A stretch of DNA of 64,000 bases from Archangium violaceum (GCF_016859125.1 NZ_CP069338.1:1426001-1490000); one strand, 5' to 3'; counted from the first letter of the stretch, positions 47,062 through 57,427 are shown. Program-made: numbers and translations. Notes: generated from the letters alone by a model not told the origin.

Positions 47062-48243
47062 ATGATGAACACGTCCAAGGTCGCTCTCACCATGTCGGCG
47101 GCGCTCCTGGCGCTGTGGGCGGTGCCCGCGGAGGCCCAGCGGCCCCGCCCCCGGCAGCAGGCCGGCGCGCAGAAGTCCGCCAGGAAGCAAACCGGCTCCA
47201 AACAGCGGGGCCGCGCCCGGCCCGACTCGCCCGCCGCCGAGTCCGCCCATGCGGGCACGACCCCGGATGCCCCCGTCCTGGCGTCACAGCCCACCTCTCC
47301 ACAGCAGCCGAACACCTCGCTCGAGCCGGTCGGGGAGCGGCCCTGGGCCAACGGCGTGTCCAAGCAGCAGCAGGACACCGCGATGGCGCTCTTCCAGGCG
47401 GGCAACACGCTGCTCAAGGAGTCCGTCTTCGTCCAGGCCGCCGAGAAGTACCGCCAGGCGCTCGCGGCATGGGATCACCCGGCCATCCACTACAACCTGG
47501 CGCTGGCGCTGATGAACCTCGATCAACCCATCGAGGTCCACGAGCACCTGGTGGCGGCGCTGCGCTACGGCCCGGCGCCCCTCGAGAACGAGAAGTTCGA
47601 GTACGCCCGCAACTACAAGACGCTCATGGAGCGGCAGCTCGCCCGGGTGGACATCTCCTGTGACACGCCCGGCGCCACCGTGACGATGGACGGCCAGACG
47701 CTGTTCGTGGCCCCCGGACGCTACACGGGGCTGGTACGCCCCGGCGCGCACAGCATCGTCGCCTCGAAGGAGGGCTTCCTCCCCACCGACCAGAGCCGCA
47801 CGCTGCTGCCCGGTGAGACGACGACCCTCGAGCTGAAGATGTTCACCTCCGAGGACCTCATCGAGTACCGGAGGAAGTGGCCCGCGTGGATGCCCTGGCT
47901 GGTGGCCGGTGCGGGCATGGCCGTGGGCGGGGGAAGCAGCTGGCTCCACCTGCAGGCCCGCGACAACATCCGCGCCCTCGATGCCGGGGTCACGGAGTGT
48001 GGTGGCTGCTTCCTGACGCCGAGCCTCGACGCCAACCGAACCCGCGCCAACACCTACCAGACCCTGGCCATCGGTGGGTATGCCGTCGGCGGGGCCGCGC
48101 TCATCACCGGCGTGGTGCTCGTCTACCTCAATCAACCCCAGCCCCATCGCATCGATCCCACCCAGAAGAAGGTGGAGGTCGTGGGTGTCACCCCCCTGAT
48201 CGGCGGCGGCACGGGCGGTCTCCTGACGACGTTCCGTTTCTGA
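47062..48243 (+). CDS. PEGA-domain protein with TPR-like region, exported
   Basis: 393 residues from ATG 47062 (or 47065), behind GAGAAGG and five bases after the kinase stop. A signal peptide (VALTMSAALLALWAVPAEA) leads to a basic/Pro-rich segment. A TPR-like helical pair follows (AMALFQAGNTLLKESVFVQA, YNLALALMNLDQPIEVHEHL). The PEGA domain is RVDISCDTPGATVTMDGQTL through VRPGAHSIVASKEGFLPTD. Two hydrophobic segments lie near the C-terminus (WMPWLVAGAGMAVGGG; LAIGGYAVGGAALITGVVLV). PEGA proteins often accompany bacterial Ser/Thr kinases and bind surface structures. It is coupled to the kinase by spacing. Confidence 0.85.
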   Translation: MMNTSKVALTMSAALLALWAVPAEAQRPRPRQQAGAQKSARKQTGSKQRGRARPDSPAAESAHAGTTPDAPVLASQPTSPQQPNTSLEPVGERPWANGVSKQQQDTAMALFQAGNTLLKESVFVQAAEKYRQALAAWDHPAIHYNLALALMNLDQPIEVHEHLVAALRYGPAPLENEKFEYARNYKTLMERQLARVDISCDTPGATVTMDGQTLFVAPGRYTGLVRPGAHSIVASKEGFLPTDQSRTLLPGETTTLELKMFTSEDLIEYRRKWPAWMPWLVAGAGMAVGGGSSWLHLQARDNIRALDAGVTECGGCFLTPSLDANRTRANTYQTLAIGGYAVGGAALITGVVLVYLNQPQPHRIDPTQKKVEVVGVTPLIGGGTGGLLTTFRF

Positions 48244-48251
48244 GGTCTCCC

Positions 48252-51173
48252 ATGAGACGTGAGCAGCCTCCTCCCATGACCGGCCGTATCGCCACGATCG
48301 CGCTGGCGCTGCTGGTCCTCCCCTTCCTCCCCTCCTGCTTCGAGCCCACGAGCGTCGAGTGCCCCTCCGGGCTCTTCTGCCCCACCGGCCAGAAGTGCGC
48401 CGCCAAACAGGACGTGTGCATCAAGACGGACTGTGGCGACGGCATCATCCAGGAGGGCGAGGCCTGCGACGACGGCAACATCGTCGACGGCGACGGCTGT
48501 AGCCGCACCTGTACGTCGACGGAGATCTGCGGCAACCAGATCGTCGACACGGCGCGGGAGGAGGTCTGCGACGACGGCAACACCCGCGGCAAGGACGGCT
48601 GCAGCGCCGACTGCAAGTCCAGCGAGCTGTGCGGCAACGGCATCGTGGACCGGGCCGTGGGCGAGGTCTGCGACGACTACAACACCCGCTCGGGTGACGG
48701 CTGCAGCGCCGACTGTCTGTCCATCGAGACGTGCGGCAACGGCTACGTGGACACCGCCAAGAACGAGAAGTGCGACGACGGCAACACCGACAGCGGTGAC
48801 GGCTGCAGCGCCGACTGCCGCTCCCAGGAGAGCTGCGGCAACGGCTACGTGGACATCGCCAAGGGCGAGGTCTGCGACGACGGCAACAACGTGAACACCG
48901 ATGGCTGCAGCTCCGACTGCAAGTCCAACGAGACGTGCGGCAACGGCGTCAAGGACATCTCGGTCGGCGAGTTCTGCGACGACGGCAACAACGTGAGCGG
49001 CGACGGCTGCAGCGCCGACTGCAAGTCGGGCGAGGGCTGTGGCAACGGCGTGCGCGACTCCGACGAGCAGTGCGACGACGGGGGCGAGTCGCCCAACTGC
49101 AACGCCAACTGCACGCTGCGCATCTGCGGTGACGGCATCGTCAACCACACCGCGGGGGAGCAGTGCGACGACAGGGGCGAGTCGCCCAACTGCAACGCCA
49201 ACTGCACGCTGCGCCAGTGCGGCGATGGCATCGTGAACTCCAGGGCCGGGGAGCAGTGCGACAACGGTACCACCGCGGACAGCCCCAACTGCGACAACGA
49301 CTGCACCATCCCCTTCTGCGGCGACAGCCACGTCAACGGCACTCTCGGCGAGGTGTGCGACACGGGCGGCAATACGCCGACGTGCAACGCCAACTGCAAA
49401 CCGGCCGCCTGCGGCGACAAGTACCTCAACACGGCGGCTGGCGAGCAGTGCGACGATGGCCCGAACTCGCCCTACTGCGACAACGACTGCACGCCGCCCC
49501 TGTGTGGTGACAACACCCTCAACACGGCGGCCGGCGAGCGGTGCGACGACGGCAACACCAGCAACGACGACGACTGCCTCGGCTCGTGCCAGCCCAACAT
49601 CTGCGGCGATGGCAGGGTCAACGTCTCCGGTCCGACGCGCACCGAGGCCTGCGACGACGGCAACACCACCACCGAGTCCGAGTGCGCGTACAACACCCGC
49701 ACCTGCACCTACTGCAACGCGACCTGCTCCGCCGTCCTCGACCTCACGGGCCGCTACTGCGGCGACGGCTCGAGGAACGACCCGAGCGAGCGGTGCGACG
49801 ACGGCAACACCACCACCGAGACCGAGTGCTCGTACGGCAACGCGAGCTGCTCGGCGTGTGACGCGGCCTGCTCGACGGTGCTCAACCTCACGGGCCGCTA
49901 CTGCGGCGACGGCGCGAAGAACGACCCCAGCGAGGCGTGCGACGACGGCAACAAGGTCACCGAGACGGAGTGCAGGTACGGCGACGAGACCTGCACCCTG
50001 TGTAACGAGACCTGCTCGGCCACCCTCAACCTCACGGGCCGCTATTGCGGCGACGGCGCGAAGAACGACCCCAGCGAGGCGTGCGACGACGGCAACAAGG
50101 TCACCGAGACCAGCTGCCCCTACGGCCAGGAGAACTGCACCCGGTGCAACGCGACCTGCTCCACCGTCCTCAACCTCACCGGCCCCCACTGCGGTGATGG
50201 CATCAAGAACGACCCGAGCGAGGTCTGTGACGACGGCGACAAGATCACCAACACCGAGTGTCCCTATGGCCAGCAGACCTGCACCCTGTGCAACGCGACG
50301 TGCACGGAAACCATCGCGCTCACGGGCCGCTACTGTGGTGACGGCACGAAGGACGCGAGCGAGACCTGCGACGACGGCAATACCACCACCGAGACGTCCT
50401 GCCCCTACGGCGAGGCGAGCTGCACCCGCTGCAACGCGACCTGCTCCGCCGTCCTCAACCTCACCGGCCCCCACTGCGGGGACGGCACGAAGGACGAGAG
50501 CGAGGTCTGCGACGACGGCAACACCATCACCGAGACCTCATGCCCCTACGGCACCTTGAGCTGCACCCGGTGCGACGCGACCTGCTCGGCCCCCCTCAAC
50601 CTCAACGGCCCCTACTGCGGTGACGGGCTCGTCACCAACTCCGAGGTGTGCGACGACGGCAACTCCAATACCTGCGGCACCTGCAATGCCTCGTGCACGC
50701 AGAACCAGCTCGAGAGGGCCACCGGCACCATCACCACCGTTGGGGGCACGAGCCTCAATGATGGCGACAGGTTCACCATCATCGATGGCATCAACAGCAC
50801 CACGGTCACCTTCGAGTTCGACAGGTTCGGAGGTGGAGTCGGCGGGAGCAATATCGCGATCCCCTACGCGAACTCCGATTCGTCGAGCCAGATCGCCAAC
50901 TACGTCGCGGAAGCCATCAATACGAAGGTGACCGTTCCCTTCGATATCTCCGCGACGGCAAGCGGAAACACCGTGACCGTCGAGCACCAATTGGAGGGCG
51001 CGTACGGCAACCGCGCCATGACCGAGAACGTCAACGGGAGCGCCTCCTTCAAGGTCAACGGGCTGTCCGGTGGCGGCGGCTACGACTGCCCGGCGGGCAC
51101 CGGGTGCACGAGAGACCAGGACTGCGACCCCAGCCTGGTGTGCATGCCCGACGGCACCTGCGGAACGCCGTAG
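48252..51173 (+). CDS. Very Cys-rich DUF4215-repeat lipoprotein
   Basis: 973 residues from ATG 48252 (GAGG upstream; a second ATG at 48276). The signal ends LPFLPSC, a probable lipobox. Roughly twenty repeats of a DUF4215-type unit follow: C-G-D/N-G-x-x-x-x-x-x-E-x-C-D-D-G-N-x-x-x-x-D-G-C-S-x-x-C, with early copies like CDDGNIVDGDGCSRTC and later copies of a longer type with CDDGNTTTETECSYG. Their aspartates and Cys pairs would bind calcium and form disulphides. A final 130-residue beta domain (DGDRFTIIDGINSTTVTFEF) precedes a short Cys-rich end. It is probably an elongated surface stalk and is cotranscribed with the kinase and PEGA genes. Confidence 0.87.
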   Translation: MRREQPPPMTGRIATIALALLVLPFLPSCFEPTSVECPSGLFCPTGQKCAAKQDVCIKTDCGDGIIQEGEACDDGNIVDGDGCSRTCTSTEICGNQIVDTAREEVCDDGNTRGKDGCSADCKSSELCGNGIVDRAVGEVCDDYNTRSGDGCSADCLSIETCGNGYVDTAKNEKCDDGNTDSGDGCSADCRSQESCGNGYVDIAKGEVCDDGNNVNTDGCSSDCKSNETCGNGVKDISVGEFCDDGNNVSGDGCSADCKSGEGCGNGVRDSDEQCDDGGESPNCNANCTLRICGDGIVNHTAGEQCDDRGESPNCNANCTLRQCGDGIVNSRAGEQCDNGTTADSPNCDNDCTIPFCGDSHVNGTLGEVCDTGGNTPTCNANCKPAACGDKYLNTAAGEQCDDGPNSPYCDNDCTPPLCGDNTLNTAAGERCDDGNTSNDDDCLGSCQPNICGDGRVNVSGPTRTEACDDGNTTTESECAYNTRTCTYCNATCSAVLDLTGRYCGDGSRNDPSERCDDGNTTTETECSYGNASCSACDAACSTVLNLTGRYCGDGAKNDPSEACDDGNKVTETECRYGDETCTLCNETCSATLNLTGRYCGDGAKNDPSEACDDGNKVTETSCPYGQENCTRCNATCSTVLNLTGPHCGDGIKNDPSEVCDDGDKITNTECPYGQQTCTLCNATCTETIALTGRYCGDGTKDASETCDDGNTTTETSCPYGEASCTRCNATCSAVLNLTGPHCGDGTKDESEVCDDGNTITETSCPYGTLSCTRCDATCSAPLNLNGPYCGDGLVTNSEVCDDGNSNTCGTCNASCTQNQLERATGTITTVGGTSLNDGDRFTIIDGINSTTVTFEFDRFGGGVGGSNIAIPYANSDSSSQIANYVAEAINTKVTVPFDISATASGNTVTVEHQLEGAYGNRAMTENVNGSASFKVNGLSGGGGYDCPAGTGCTRDQDCDPSLVCMPDGTCGTP

Positions 51174-51399
51174 GTCCGTCGTCCATCAGTGGAGCCGCCG
51201 GCGCCAGGACGTGGCCGGCGGCCGCGTTTCCAGCGCTCGACGGCACCGGCGACTCCCCGCCCCCACCGCGAGGACACCTTCCGGCCACGAGTGGCTCCGA
51301 CTTGTCCGACAGTCGGACACGTTCGCGAAGAACGCGGCCGGAAGGCCGGTGGGGCTCGCGAACGAACACAGGGCCCGGCTCGGGCACACCCGAAAAGAA

Positions 51400-51430
51400 G
51401 ACGCCCGGGGCCTTGGGGCACCCGGGCGTC
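51400..51430 (-). terminator. Intrinsic terminator of the second M4 peptidase gene
   Basis: GACGCCCGGG pairs perfectly with CCCGGGCGTC (10 bp) around an 11-base loop. On the reverse strand it is followed by TTCTTTTCGGG, a T-rich tail, 29 bases past the M4 stop. Confidence 0.75.
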
Positions 51431-51458
51431 AGGACTTCAGCGCTTCAGCGCGAGGGCT

Positions 51459-53717
51459 TCAGTAGGTGCCCTTCATCGTCACGTTGGTGTACGCGCTGTA
51501 GCCGTACGAGCAGGCGTACCAGGTGCCGGCGCTCGGATTGCTGATGGTGCAGCTCTCCGTGTTGCCGCTCTTGTACGGACGGCAGTTGTAGCTGCTGGTG
51601 GTGGGCTGCGCGCCGAAGCGCACGTACAGGTCCGCGTCGCCCGAGGTGCCCGTCTTGCCCGTCTGGTTGAAGACCACCGACGTCTTCCCGCTCGGCACGC
51701 TCAGCGTGAAGCAGGTCCACGAGCTCTTGGCGCCCGAGTACTGGGCCGACTCCACGCCGCTGGTCAGCACGTTGCCCCCTCCGTCGGAGCCCGTGGTGTA
51801 CGCGCCCTTCAGGCTCATGCTCGAGGCGGCCGAGTAGCCGTAGATCTTCACATACCAGGTACCGGCGCTCGGCGTGGCGAAGGAGCAGCTCTCCGTGTTG
51901 CCGCTCTTGTACGGACGGCAGTCGTACGAGGAGCTGGTCGGCTCGGCGCCGAACTTCACGTACATGTCGCCGTCACCCGAGCCACCGCTCAGGTCGAACT
52001 TCAGGTTGGAGGAGCCCGCGGGCACGGCCAGCGTATAGGTGCAGCTCCACGCGCCGGAGGCCACGGAGATGCCGGTCACCGCCGTGCCGTTGGTGAGCGC
52101 GACGGGCGTCGTGCAGGTCGGCGGCGGAGGCGTGGTGGCGCCCACCCCCACGGCCGTCCAGGCCGCCGTCACGCCCTCCACGGTGGCCGTGTCGTAGCCG
52201 AGCGCCGTCGCGGCCTGCTCGGTGTACGTCTTGGCCTGGGCGAACGTGGTGGACGCCGTGAAGTAGTCCGTGTTGGCCTTGTAGAAGATGCGGCCCGCCG
52301 TCTCCACGCCCAGCGTCGGCACCACCGTGGTGCTCTTGCCGCGCGGGTGCGTGCCACCCTTCGACATGAGCGCGAAGGCCAGGTTGCTGATACCCGAGCT
52401 GTAGTGCACGTCCACGCCCGAGGAGTAGTCCGGGAACCAGTCGAGCGAGTCACCGTCCTTGGCCGGGTCGTCCATGTAACGGAGCGCGTCGTTGGGCGTG
52501 GCCGGCGTCCAGATGTCCTCGCCGATCATGAAGATGTCCGGGGTCGTGGCCCAGGTGCCGGTGAAGTAGCTCTCGCACACGCCGGCGAAGATGTCGGACA
52601 TGGACTCGTTGAGGCCGCCGGACTGGCCCGAGTAGATGAGGTTGGACTCGTGCTCGGTCACCGCGTGGGTGAGCTCGTGCACGGTCACGTCCAGGTCCTT
52701 GCCCAGCTCGATGGAGTTCACGCCGTCCCCATCGCCGTACACCATCTGGGTGCCGTCCCAGTAGGCGTTCACGTAGTTGCGGCTGTAGTGGACCGTACTG
52801 ATGAGCGTGCCGCCCGCGTTGTCGATGGAGTCGCGGCCGAAGAGGTTCTTGTAGCAGTTGTAGGTGTCGCCGAGCTTGTCGTAGTTGGTGTCGACGTGGG
52901 CGTCGCCCGTGGCGGCCTGGCCCTCGCCGCGCTTGAGGGTTCCCGGCGTACTCGTGCCGTTGTTGGCCGAGTACACCTTGCGGTTGAGCGCCGTGTGGAT
53001 CTCCGAGGCACGGCCGAGGAGGGAGCCATCGCGCGCGCTCACGAAGACGTGGTCACGCACGGGCAGCGTCGGGCCCTCGCCCGTCACCTCCACCTCGTAG
53101 GCCAGCTGGAGGCCGCCGACCTCGGGACGGTAGTAGACGAGCCGCGCGCTCCGGGCGGCGAGGCCCGTGCCCTTCGTGTTGCGCAGGGCGGCCGTGGTGG
53201 CGGCATCCCGGTCGATGCGCGCGGTGGCCGGAACGTTCTCACCGTCGCGGGCGGTGCCGTTGACGGCGTAGACGCGGCCGCTCTCGTCCACGTGCACGAT
53301 GAGCTCGTGGCCCACCACCGGCAGCCCGTTCTTCATCTGGGCATAGCGGATGTGGGTGTGGCCCCGCTCGTCCACCGTGGTGCGCCAGGCCACCAGATCC
53401 GCCACATCCAGACGGAAGATGGGGGCGATGCGGGTGAGCGCGTCACCCACCCGGGCGCTCGCGTCTCCGGCCGCGAGACCCCGAAGCGACTCGCCCGCGG
53501 AGCCGAAGTCACCGCGCACGAAGAAGGGAATCACCCCGTCCGAGTGCCTGCCGAGCACCTCGGCACCGGGGATGACGCTCAAGGCGGCCTTCACGTCGGC
53601 CGAGGAAAGGGTGCCAACATCGCCGGTGCTCTCCGGCGGAGACTTGTCCGAGCCCTCCACACCGCACGCCGCCAGGGGGAGCGCGAGGAGCGCAGCCAGA
53701 ATCCGATTACGTACCAA
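51459..53717 (-). CDS. M4 family metallopeptidase with two PPC domains, lipoprotein-type signal
   Basis: 752 residues from a TTG at 53717 preceded by AGGAGGT about 8 bases upstream; no in-frame ATG or GTG fits. The signal ends in LAAC (Cys18). An FTP/PepSY propeptide (FRLDVADLVAWRTTVDERGH, VVGHELIVHVDESGRVYAVN) precedes the catalytic domain with H347-E-L-T-H351 and Glu371 (GGLNESMSDIF). Two PPC modules follow (GDGDMYVKFGAEPTSSSYDC and GDADLYVRFGAQPTTSSYNC). PPC domains are usually removed after export. Its own hairpin terminator lies downstream. It is a paralogue of the shorter M4 enzyme at 14.4 kb. Confidence 0.94.
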   Translation of the reverse strand: MVRNRILAALLALPLAACGVEGSDKSPPESTGDVGTLSSADVKAALSVIPGAEVLGRHSDGVIPFFVRGDFGSAGESLRGLAAGDASARVGDALTRIAPIFRLDVADLVAWRTTVDERGHTHIRYAQMKNGLPVVGHELIVHVDESGRVYAVNGTARDGENVPATARIDRDAATTAALRNTKGTGLAARSARLVYYRPEVGGLQLAYEVEVTGEGPTLPVRDHVFVSARDGSLLGRASEIHTALNRKVYSANNGTSTPGTLKRGEGQAATGDAHVDTNYDKLGDTYNCYKNLFGRDSIDNAGGTLISTVHYSRNYVNAYWDGTQMVYGDGDGVNSIELGKDLDVTVHELTHAVTEHESNLIYSGQSGGLNESMSDIFAGVCESYFTGTWATTPDIFMIGEDIWTPATPNDALRYMDDPAKDGDSLDWFPDYSSGVDVHYSSGISNLAFALMSKGGTHPRGKSTTVVPTLGVETAGRIFYKANTDYFTASTTFAQAKTYTEQAATALGYDTATVEGVTAAWTAVGVGATTPPPPTCTTPVALTNGTAVTGISVASGAWSCTYTLAVPAGSSNLKFDLSGGSGDGDMYVKFGAEPTSSSYDCRPYKSGNTESCSFATPSAGTWYVKIYGYSAASSMSLKGAYTTGSDGGGNVLTSGVESAQYSGAKSSWTCFTLSVPSGKTSVVFNQTGKTGTSGDADLYVRFGAQPTTSSYNCRPYKSGNTESCTISNPSAGTWYACSYGYSAYTNVTMKGTY

Positions 53718-54143
53718 AGGGGGTACCTCCTGCTGGCCGGTGACGAAGATGTCACCGCAGCCGGGGCTTGCTTTCAGCAGGATGCATGCCGTTCAGATAA
53801 AAATGTCTTCCCCTCTGATACGCGCTTTCCTGAGTAACTAATTGGAGCACCAACGCTCCATCTTTCTCAAGAAACAAGTATCAACATTTGACAAACACCT
53901 CGCCAAGGGCGCGAAACTACGGATTGTTTGGCGTTCCCGCCATCTGTCCTGATTTCGGACACCTCCCGGGTGGTGGGTCACGGGCCACCCTGCGTCCCGT
54001 ACAGAAATCCCGAGAGGAGGGGCAGGCAGGGAAGCGAGGGAGCGGCTGGCGGGTTCATTTGACTTTCAAGGCGATGCGGAAGAATGGAAGCGTCGCGTCA
54101 GCGTTACTCCGGGGCACACCCCTTCACCTCATCGCAGGTCTCC
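53718..54143. other. Divergent intergenic region between the M4 gene and the TonB operon
   Basis: About 425 bases, lower in GC than its surroundings at 53750-53940. TGGAGC/GCTCCA forms a 6-bp hairpin at 53843-53860 followed by TCTTTCT. A TTGACA hexamer lies at 53888-53893 but lacks a good -10 at 17 bases. It probably holds the promoters of both flanking units. The frame of the TolQ/ExbB gene is open back to 54084 without homology. Confidence 0.4.
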
Positions 54144-54857
<714 letters not shown>

Positions 54858-54860
54858 CTC

Positions 54861-55295
54861 ATGGCCGGCGGCGCGCAGGACAACGACGACGAGATCACGG
54901 GCATCAACGTCACCCCGCTGGTGGACGTGGTGCTGGTGCTCCTCATCATCTTCATGGTGACGGCCAACTTCATCGTCCGCGAGACGGTGGAGGTGGACCT
55001 GCCCCGCGCCGCCAATGGAGGCGAGACGGTCCAGGGGCTCGTCAACGTGGTGCTCGACAAGCAGGGCAAGCTCTTCTTCGACGGAGCGGAGGTGAGCGAG
55101 GACGAGCTGCGGCGCAAGGTGGTCGAGTCGCTGGCGAAGGACAAGGACACGCGCGCCATCATCAGCGCGGACCAGAGCCTGCCGTACGGGCGGGTGATGC
55201 GGCTCATCGACGTGGTGAAGGGCGAGGGCATCGCCAAATTCGCGCTCAACATCGAGAAGGACGTGGCGCCCGCGGCTGCACCCGCGGCGCCCTGA
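54861..55295 (+). CDS. ExbD/TolR-family biopolymer transport protein
   Basis: 144 residues, 3 bases after the channel gene. It has the usual N-terminus EITGINVTPLVDVVLVLLII with the functional aspartate of the membrane helix (PLVD), then a periplasmic domain with VEVDLPRAANGG, LVNVVLDKQGKLFFDG and AIISADQSLPYGRVMRLIDV. The Asp carries protons between membrane sides. It works in complex with the upstream protein and energises the TonB protein encoded next. Confidence 0.94.
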   Translation: MAGGAQDNDDEITGINVTPLVDVVLVLLIIFMVTANFIVRETVEVDLPRAANGGETVQGLVNVVLDKQGKLFFDGAEVSEDELRRKVVESLAKDKDTRAIISADQSLPYGRVMRLIDVVKGEGIAKFALNIEKDVAPAAAPAAP

Positions 55296-55311
55296 AGGGA
55301 GTCCCAGGGCC

Positions 55312-56115
55312 ATGAGCCAGGCCGCGCTCGACTCCCCGCTGTCCGTCCGCCGCGACCGCTCGTCGCTGGCGGTGCTCCTCTTCCTGCTCGTGTCCCTCGC
55401 GGTGCACGGCGTGGGCTTCGTGCTGCTGTCGCGCATGGCGGAGCGTCCCTCGCCCGTGGTGCAGCGCCCCGTGGAGCTGGTGATGGTGGAGGTTCAGAAG
55501 CCGCCTCCTCCCCCGCCTCCGCCGCCCCAGGAGGAGCCCAAGCCGCCGCCACCCAAACCCAAGGCCGCGCCCAAGCCGCCTCCGGTGAAGGTGGCCCAGG
55601 CCGAGAAGCCGCCGCCCCCGCCTCCGCCGGACGCGGCGCCCCCGCCGCCCAATGACGCGCCTCCGCCCGAGCAGCCCTCCAAGCCGGTGCCGCTGGTGGT
55701 GGGCATCTCCATGTCCTCCACCACGAGCGCGGGTGGCTTCGCCGCCCCGGTGGGCAACACCGTCTATGGAAAGACGGGCGACAAGGCCGCGGATCCCAAG
55801 GACGTGAAGGCCTACTCGGCGCCCAGGTACGTGCCGGTGTACCAGGTGGACACCCAGCCCACCGTGGCCTCGGAGGTGAAGATTCCCTATCCCGACGAGG
55901 CCCGGCGCGCGGGCGTCGAGGGCACGGTGACGCTCTCCATCACCGTCGACAACGAGGGCCGCGTGGTGAAGGCCGTCGTCATCAAGGGCATCGGCTACGG
56001 CTGCGACGAGGCCGCGCGCACCGCCCTGCTGCGCTTCCGCTTCAAGCCCGCCATCAAGAATGGCGAGGCCGTGTCCACGGAGATGAAGTACTCGTACACC
56101 TTCCTCCTGGACTGA
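55312..56115 (+). CDS. TonB family energy transducer
   Basis: 267 residues. One N-terminal membrane helix (SSLAVLLFLLVSLAVHGVGF) is followed by a Pro-rich segment (about residues 60-125, with many PPPPP and KP pairs) that spans the periplasm. A C-terminal TonB domain follows: KIPYPDEARRAGVEGTVTLS, VDNEGRVVKAVVIKGIGYG, then CDEAARTALLRFRFKPAIKN and a YTFLLD end. The order ExbB-ExbD-TonB makes a complete energy module. The SusC transporter at 33.5 kb is a possible client in this window. Confidence 0.95.
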   Translation: MSQAALDSPLSVRRDRSSLAVLLFLLVSLAVHGVGFVLLSRMAERPSPVVQRPVELVMVEVQKPPPPPPPPPQEEPKPPPPKPKAAPKPPPVKVAQAEKPPPPPPPDAAPPPPNDAPPPEQPSKPVPLVVGISMSSTTSAGGFAAPVGNTVYGKTGDKAADPKDVKAYSAPRYVPVYQVDTQPTVASEVKIPYPDEARRAGVEGTVTLSITVDNEGRVVKAVVIKGIGYGCDEAARTALLRFRFKPAIKNGEAVSTEMKYSYTFLLD

Positions 56116-56135
56116 GCGCCTCGTACCTGGAGTGA

Positions 56136-56155
56136 GGCGTCCACACCTGGACGCC
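56136..56155 (+). terminator. Hairpin after the TonB gene
   Basis: GGCGTCCA-CACC-TGGACGCC is a perfect 8-bp stem with a 4-base loop, 20 bases after the stop codon. Confidence 0.65.
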
Positions 56156-56227
56156 CACTCCCCCCCCACTCCCTCGCCCCTTCCGCCTCCGGTGTAGAGT
56201 CCCCGCACCTACCGCCGAGGAAGACGG

Positions 56228-56566
56228 ATGACGCTCTCCGCCGAGGATCGTTTCAACATCGAGGTCATCAAGCTGCTGCTCCAGGTCGCATGGGTGGACC
56301 GGGAGATCACCACCGCCGAGCGCATGGTCGTCCTCGGTCTGGGCCGCAGCTGGAGCGTGCCCGAGACAGAGCTGCACGCCTTGATGGACCGCTTCAAGGC
56401 GGGCGGGACGATGCCCGAGCCGGATCTCGAGGTGCTGCGCACCCGTCCGGACGAGGTGCTGGAGGCCGCGCGCGCCATGTGCGTCTCCGACGGCAAGCTC
56501 GCCGAGGGAGAGAAGGCCATGCTCGAGCGCATCAGCGCGAAGCTGGGCGTGACGCCGCAGGACTGA
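56228..56566 (+). CDS. TerB-like small helical protein
   Basis: 112 residues from ATG 56228 with GAGGAAGACGG upstream. The all-helical pattern with FNIEVIKLLLQVAWVDREIT, then a central turn and CVSDGKLAEGEKAMLERISA, resembles the TerB/tellurite-resistance-like fold, where an acidic D-G-x-x-x-x-x-E pair in each half binds divalent metal. Here WVDREIT-x-x-E and VSDGKLAEGE fill those positions. The role of stand-alone TerB-like proteins is unclear. It follows the TonB operon after a terminator and converges with the next gene. Confidence 0.75.
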   Translation: MTLSAEDRFNIEVIKLLLQVAWVDREITTAERMVVLGLGRSWSVPETELHALMDRFKAGGTMPEPDLEVLRTRPDEVLEAARAMCVSDGKLAEGEKAMLERISAKLGVTPQD

Positions 56567-56585
56567 TCCGCGGCGGACGCGTGAC

Positions 56586-57005
56586 TCAGGCCACCGCCGG
56601 CTTCGCGCCGGGCGCCAGGTGCACGTTGATGCTCTGCGTCCCCGTCACGCCCAGGTACGTCTCCACGTTGCCCTTGCCGCCCTGCTCGAAGGTGATGACC
56701 TGCGAGCGCGAGCCGATCTTCGCCTCGATGGTCAGCTTGTTGCCGTTGGCCGTGTACGTGGCCTGCGACGACCTGGAGCCATTGAGACTGATCTCCGCCT
56801 TGCCATCCTCGAGCAACTTCAGCGTGAGCGAGAGCTCGCCCTTGTAGAAGACCGTGTCGATCTTCCCCTTGAAGGCGGCCTGGGTGGCGCCCAGGTCGAT
56901 GAACTCGCCGCTGCCCACGTTCACGAAGAAGATGACCTGCGCGAGGATGTTCAGCTTCGTGCCCGCCGCCGTGCCACGCCCGATGAAGTTGCGGAAATCG
57001 ACCAT
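56586..57005 (-). CDS. Soluble protein of unknown function
   Basis: 139 residues without signal peptide or membrane helix. It is beta-rich: LNILAQVIFFVNVGSGEFID, FKGKIDTVFYKGELSLTLKL, EISLNGSRSSQATYTANGNK, LTIEAKIGSRSQVITFEQGG. The N-terminus MVDFRNFIGRGTAAGTK is polar. Third-position G/C bias matches the neighbours, so it is a genuine gene. I do not recognise the family. It converges with the TerB-like gene. Confidence 0.65.
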   Translation of the reverse strand: MVDFRNFIGRGTAAGTKLNILAQVIFFVNVGSGEFIDLGATQAAFKGKIDTVFYKGELSLTLKLLEDGKAEISLNGSRSSQATYTANGNKLTIEAKIGSRSQVITFEQGGKGNVETYLGVTGTQSINVHLAPGAKPAVA

Positions 57006-57126
57006 GTTCTCCCTGTCCGATGTCGGAACCCGCGCATCGTAACAACGGCGGATGGCCCACCCACCCGGCTTTCGTGACCGCGCGGGCGGGGGACCCGAGG
57101 AATGGTCGCCTGGAGAGCGTTCGCGC

Positions 57127-57384
57127 TCAGGGGCGGCGGCTCTTCACGGGCGCGAGCAGCACGGGGCGCGGCCGGGTGAAGCGGACCAGCCCGAGCGTGG
57201 GCGAGCTCACGTTCGCCACATTGGCCAGCATCAGCGTCATCAGGGCCGCCTTCTCGCCGAGCGGCCGCTTCAGCAGGGGCGCCGGGAAGGCCACCTGGAG
57301 CTGCTCCTCCAACGGGCTGCCGCGGTTGGAGCGGCCCTTGAACCCGCCCTCGGTGCGCTCCAGGACGTAGAGACAGGTCCCCAC
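57127..57384 (-). CDS. Small hypothetical protein downstream of the P450 gene
   Basis: A GTG at 57384 begins an 85-residue frame (GTCLYVLERTEGGFKGRSNR, LEEQLQVAFPAPLLKRPLGE, KAALMTLMLANVANVSSPTL). The frame is open upstream into the P450 gene, so the true start is uncertain. It begins 43 bases beyond the P450 stop on the same strand and has no convincing ribosome site. The amino-acid composition is plausible for a protein, but I cannot place it. It could also be spurious. Confidence 0.4.
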   Translation of the reverse strand: MGTCLYVLERTEGGFKGRSNRGSPLEEQLQVAFPAPLLKRPLGEKAALMTLMLANVANVSSPTLGLVRFTRPRPVLLAPVKSRRP

Positions 57385-57427
57385 GCGGCCATTACAGCCA
57401 GTTCCCCTCTCGACCCGCTCGCGGAGG

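Noticed and set aside
48420-50700. Regularly spaced similar DNA repeats resembling an array
   Set aside because: The repeats are codons of the DUF4215 Cys-rich units, of variable length and in frame; not a CRISPR array.
53888-53916. Sigma-70-like promoter starting with TTGACA
   Set aside because: No recognisable -10 hexamer at 16-18 bases; reported only as part of the intergenic description.
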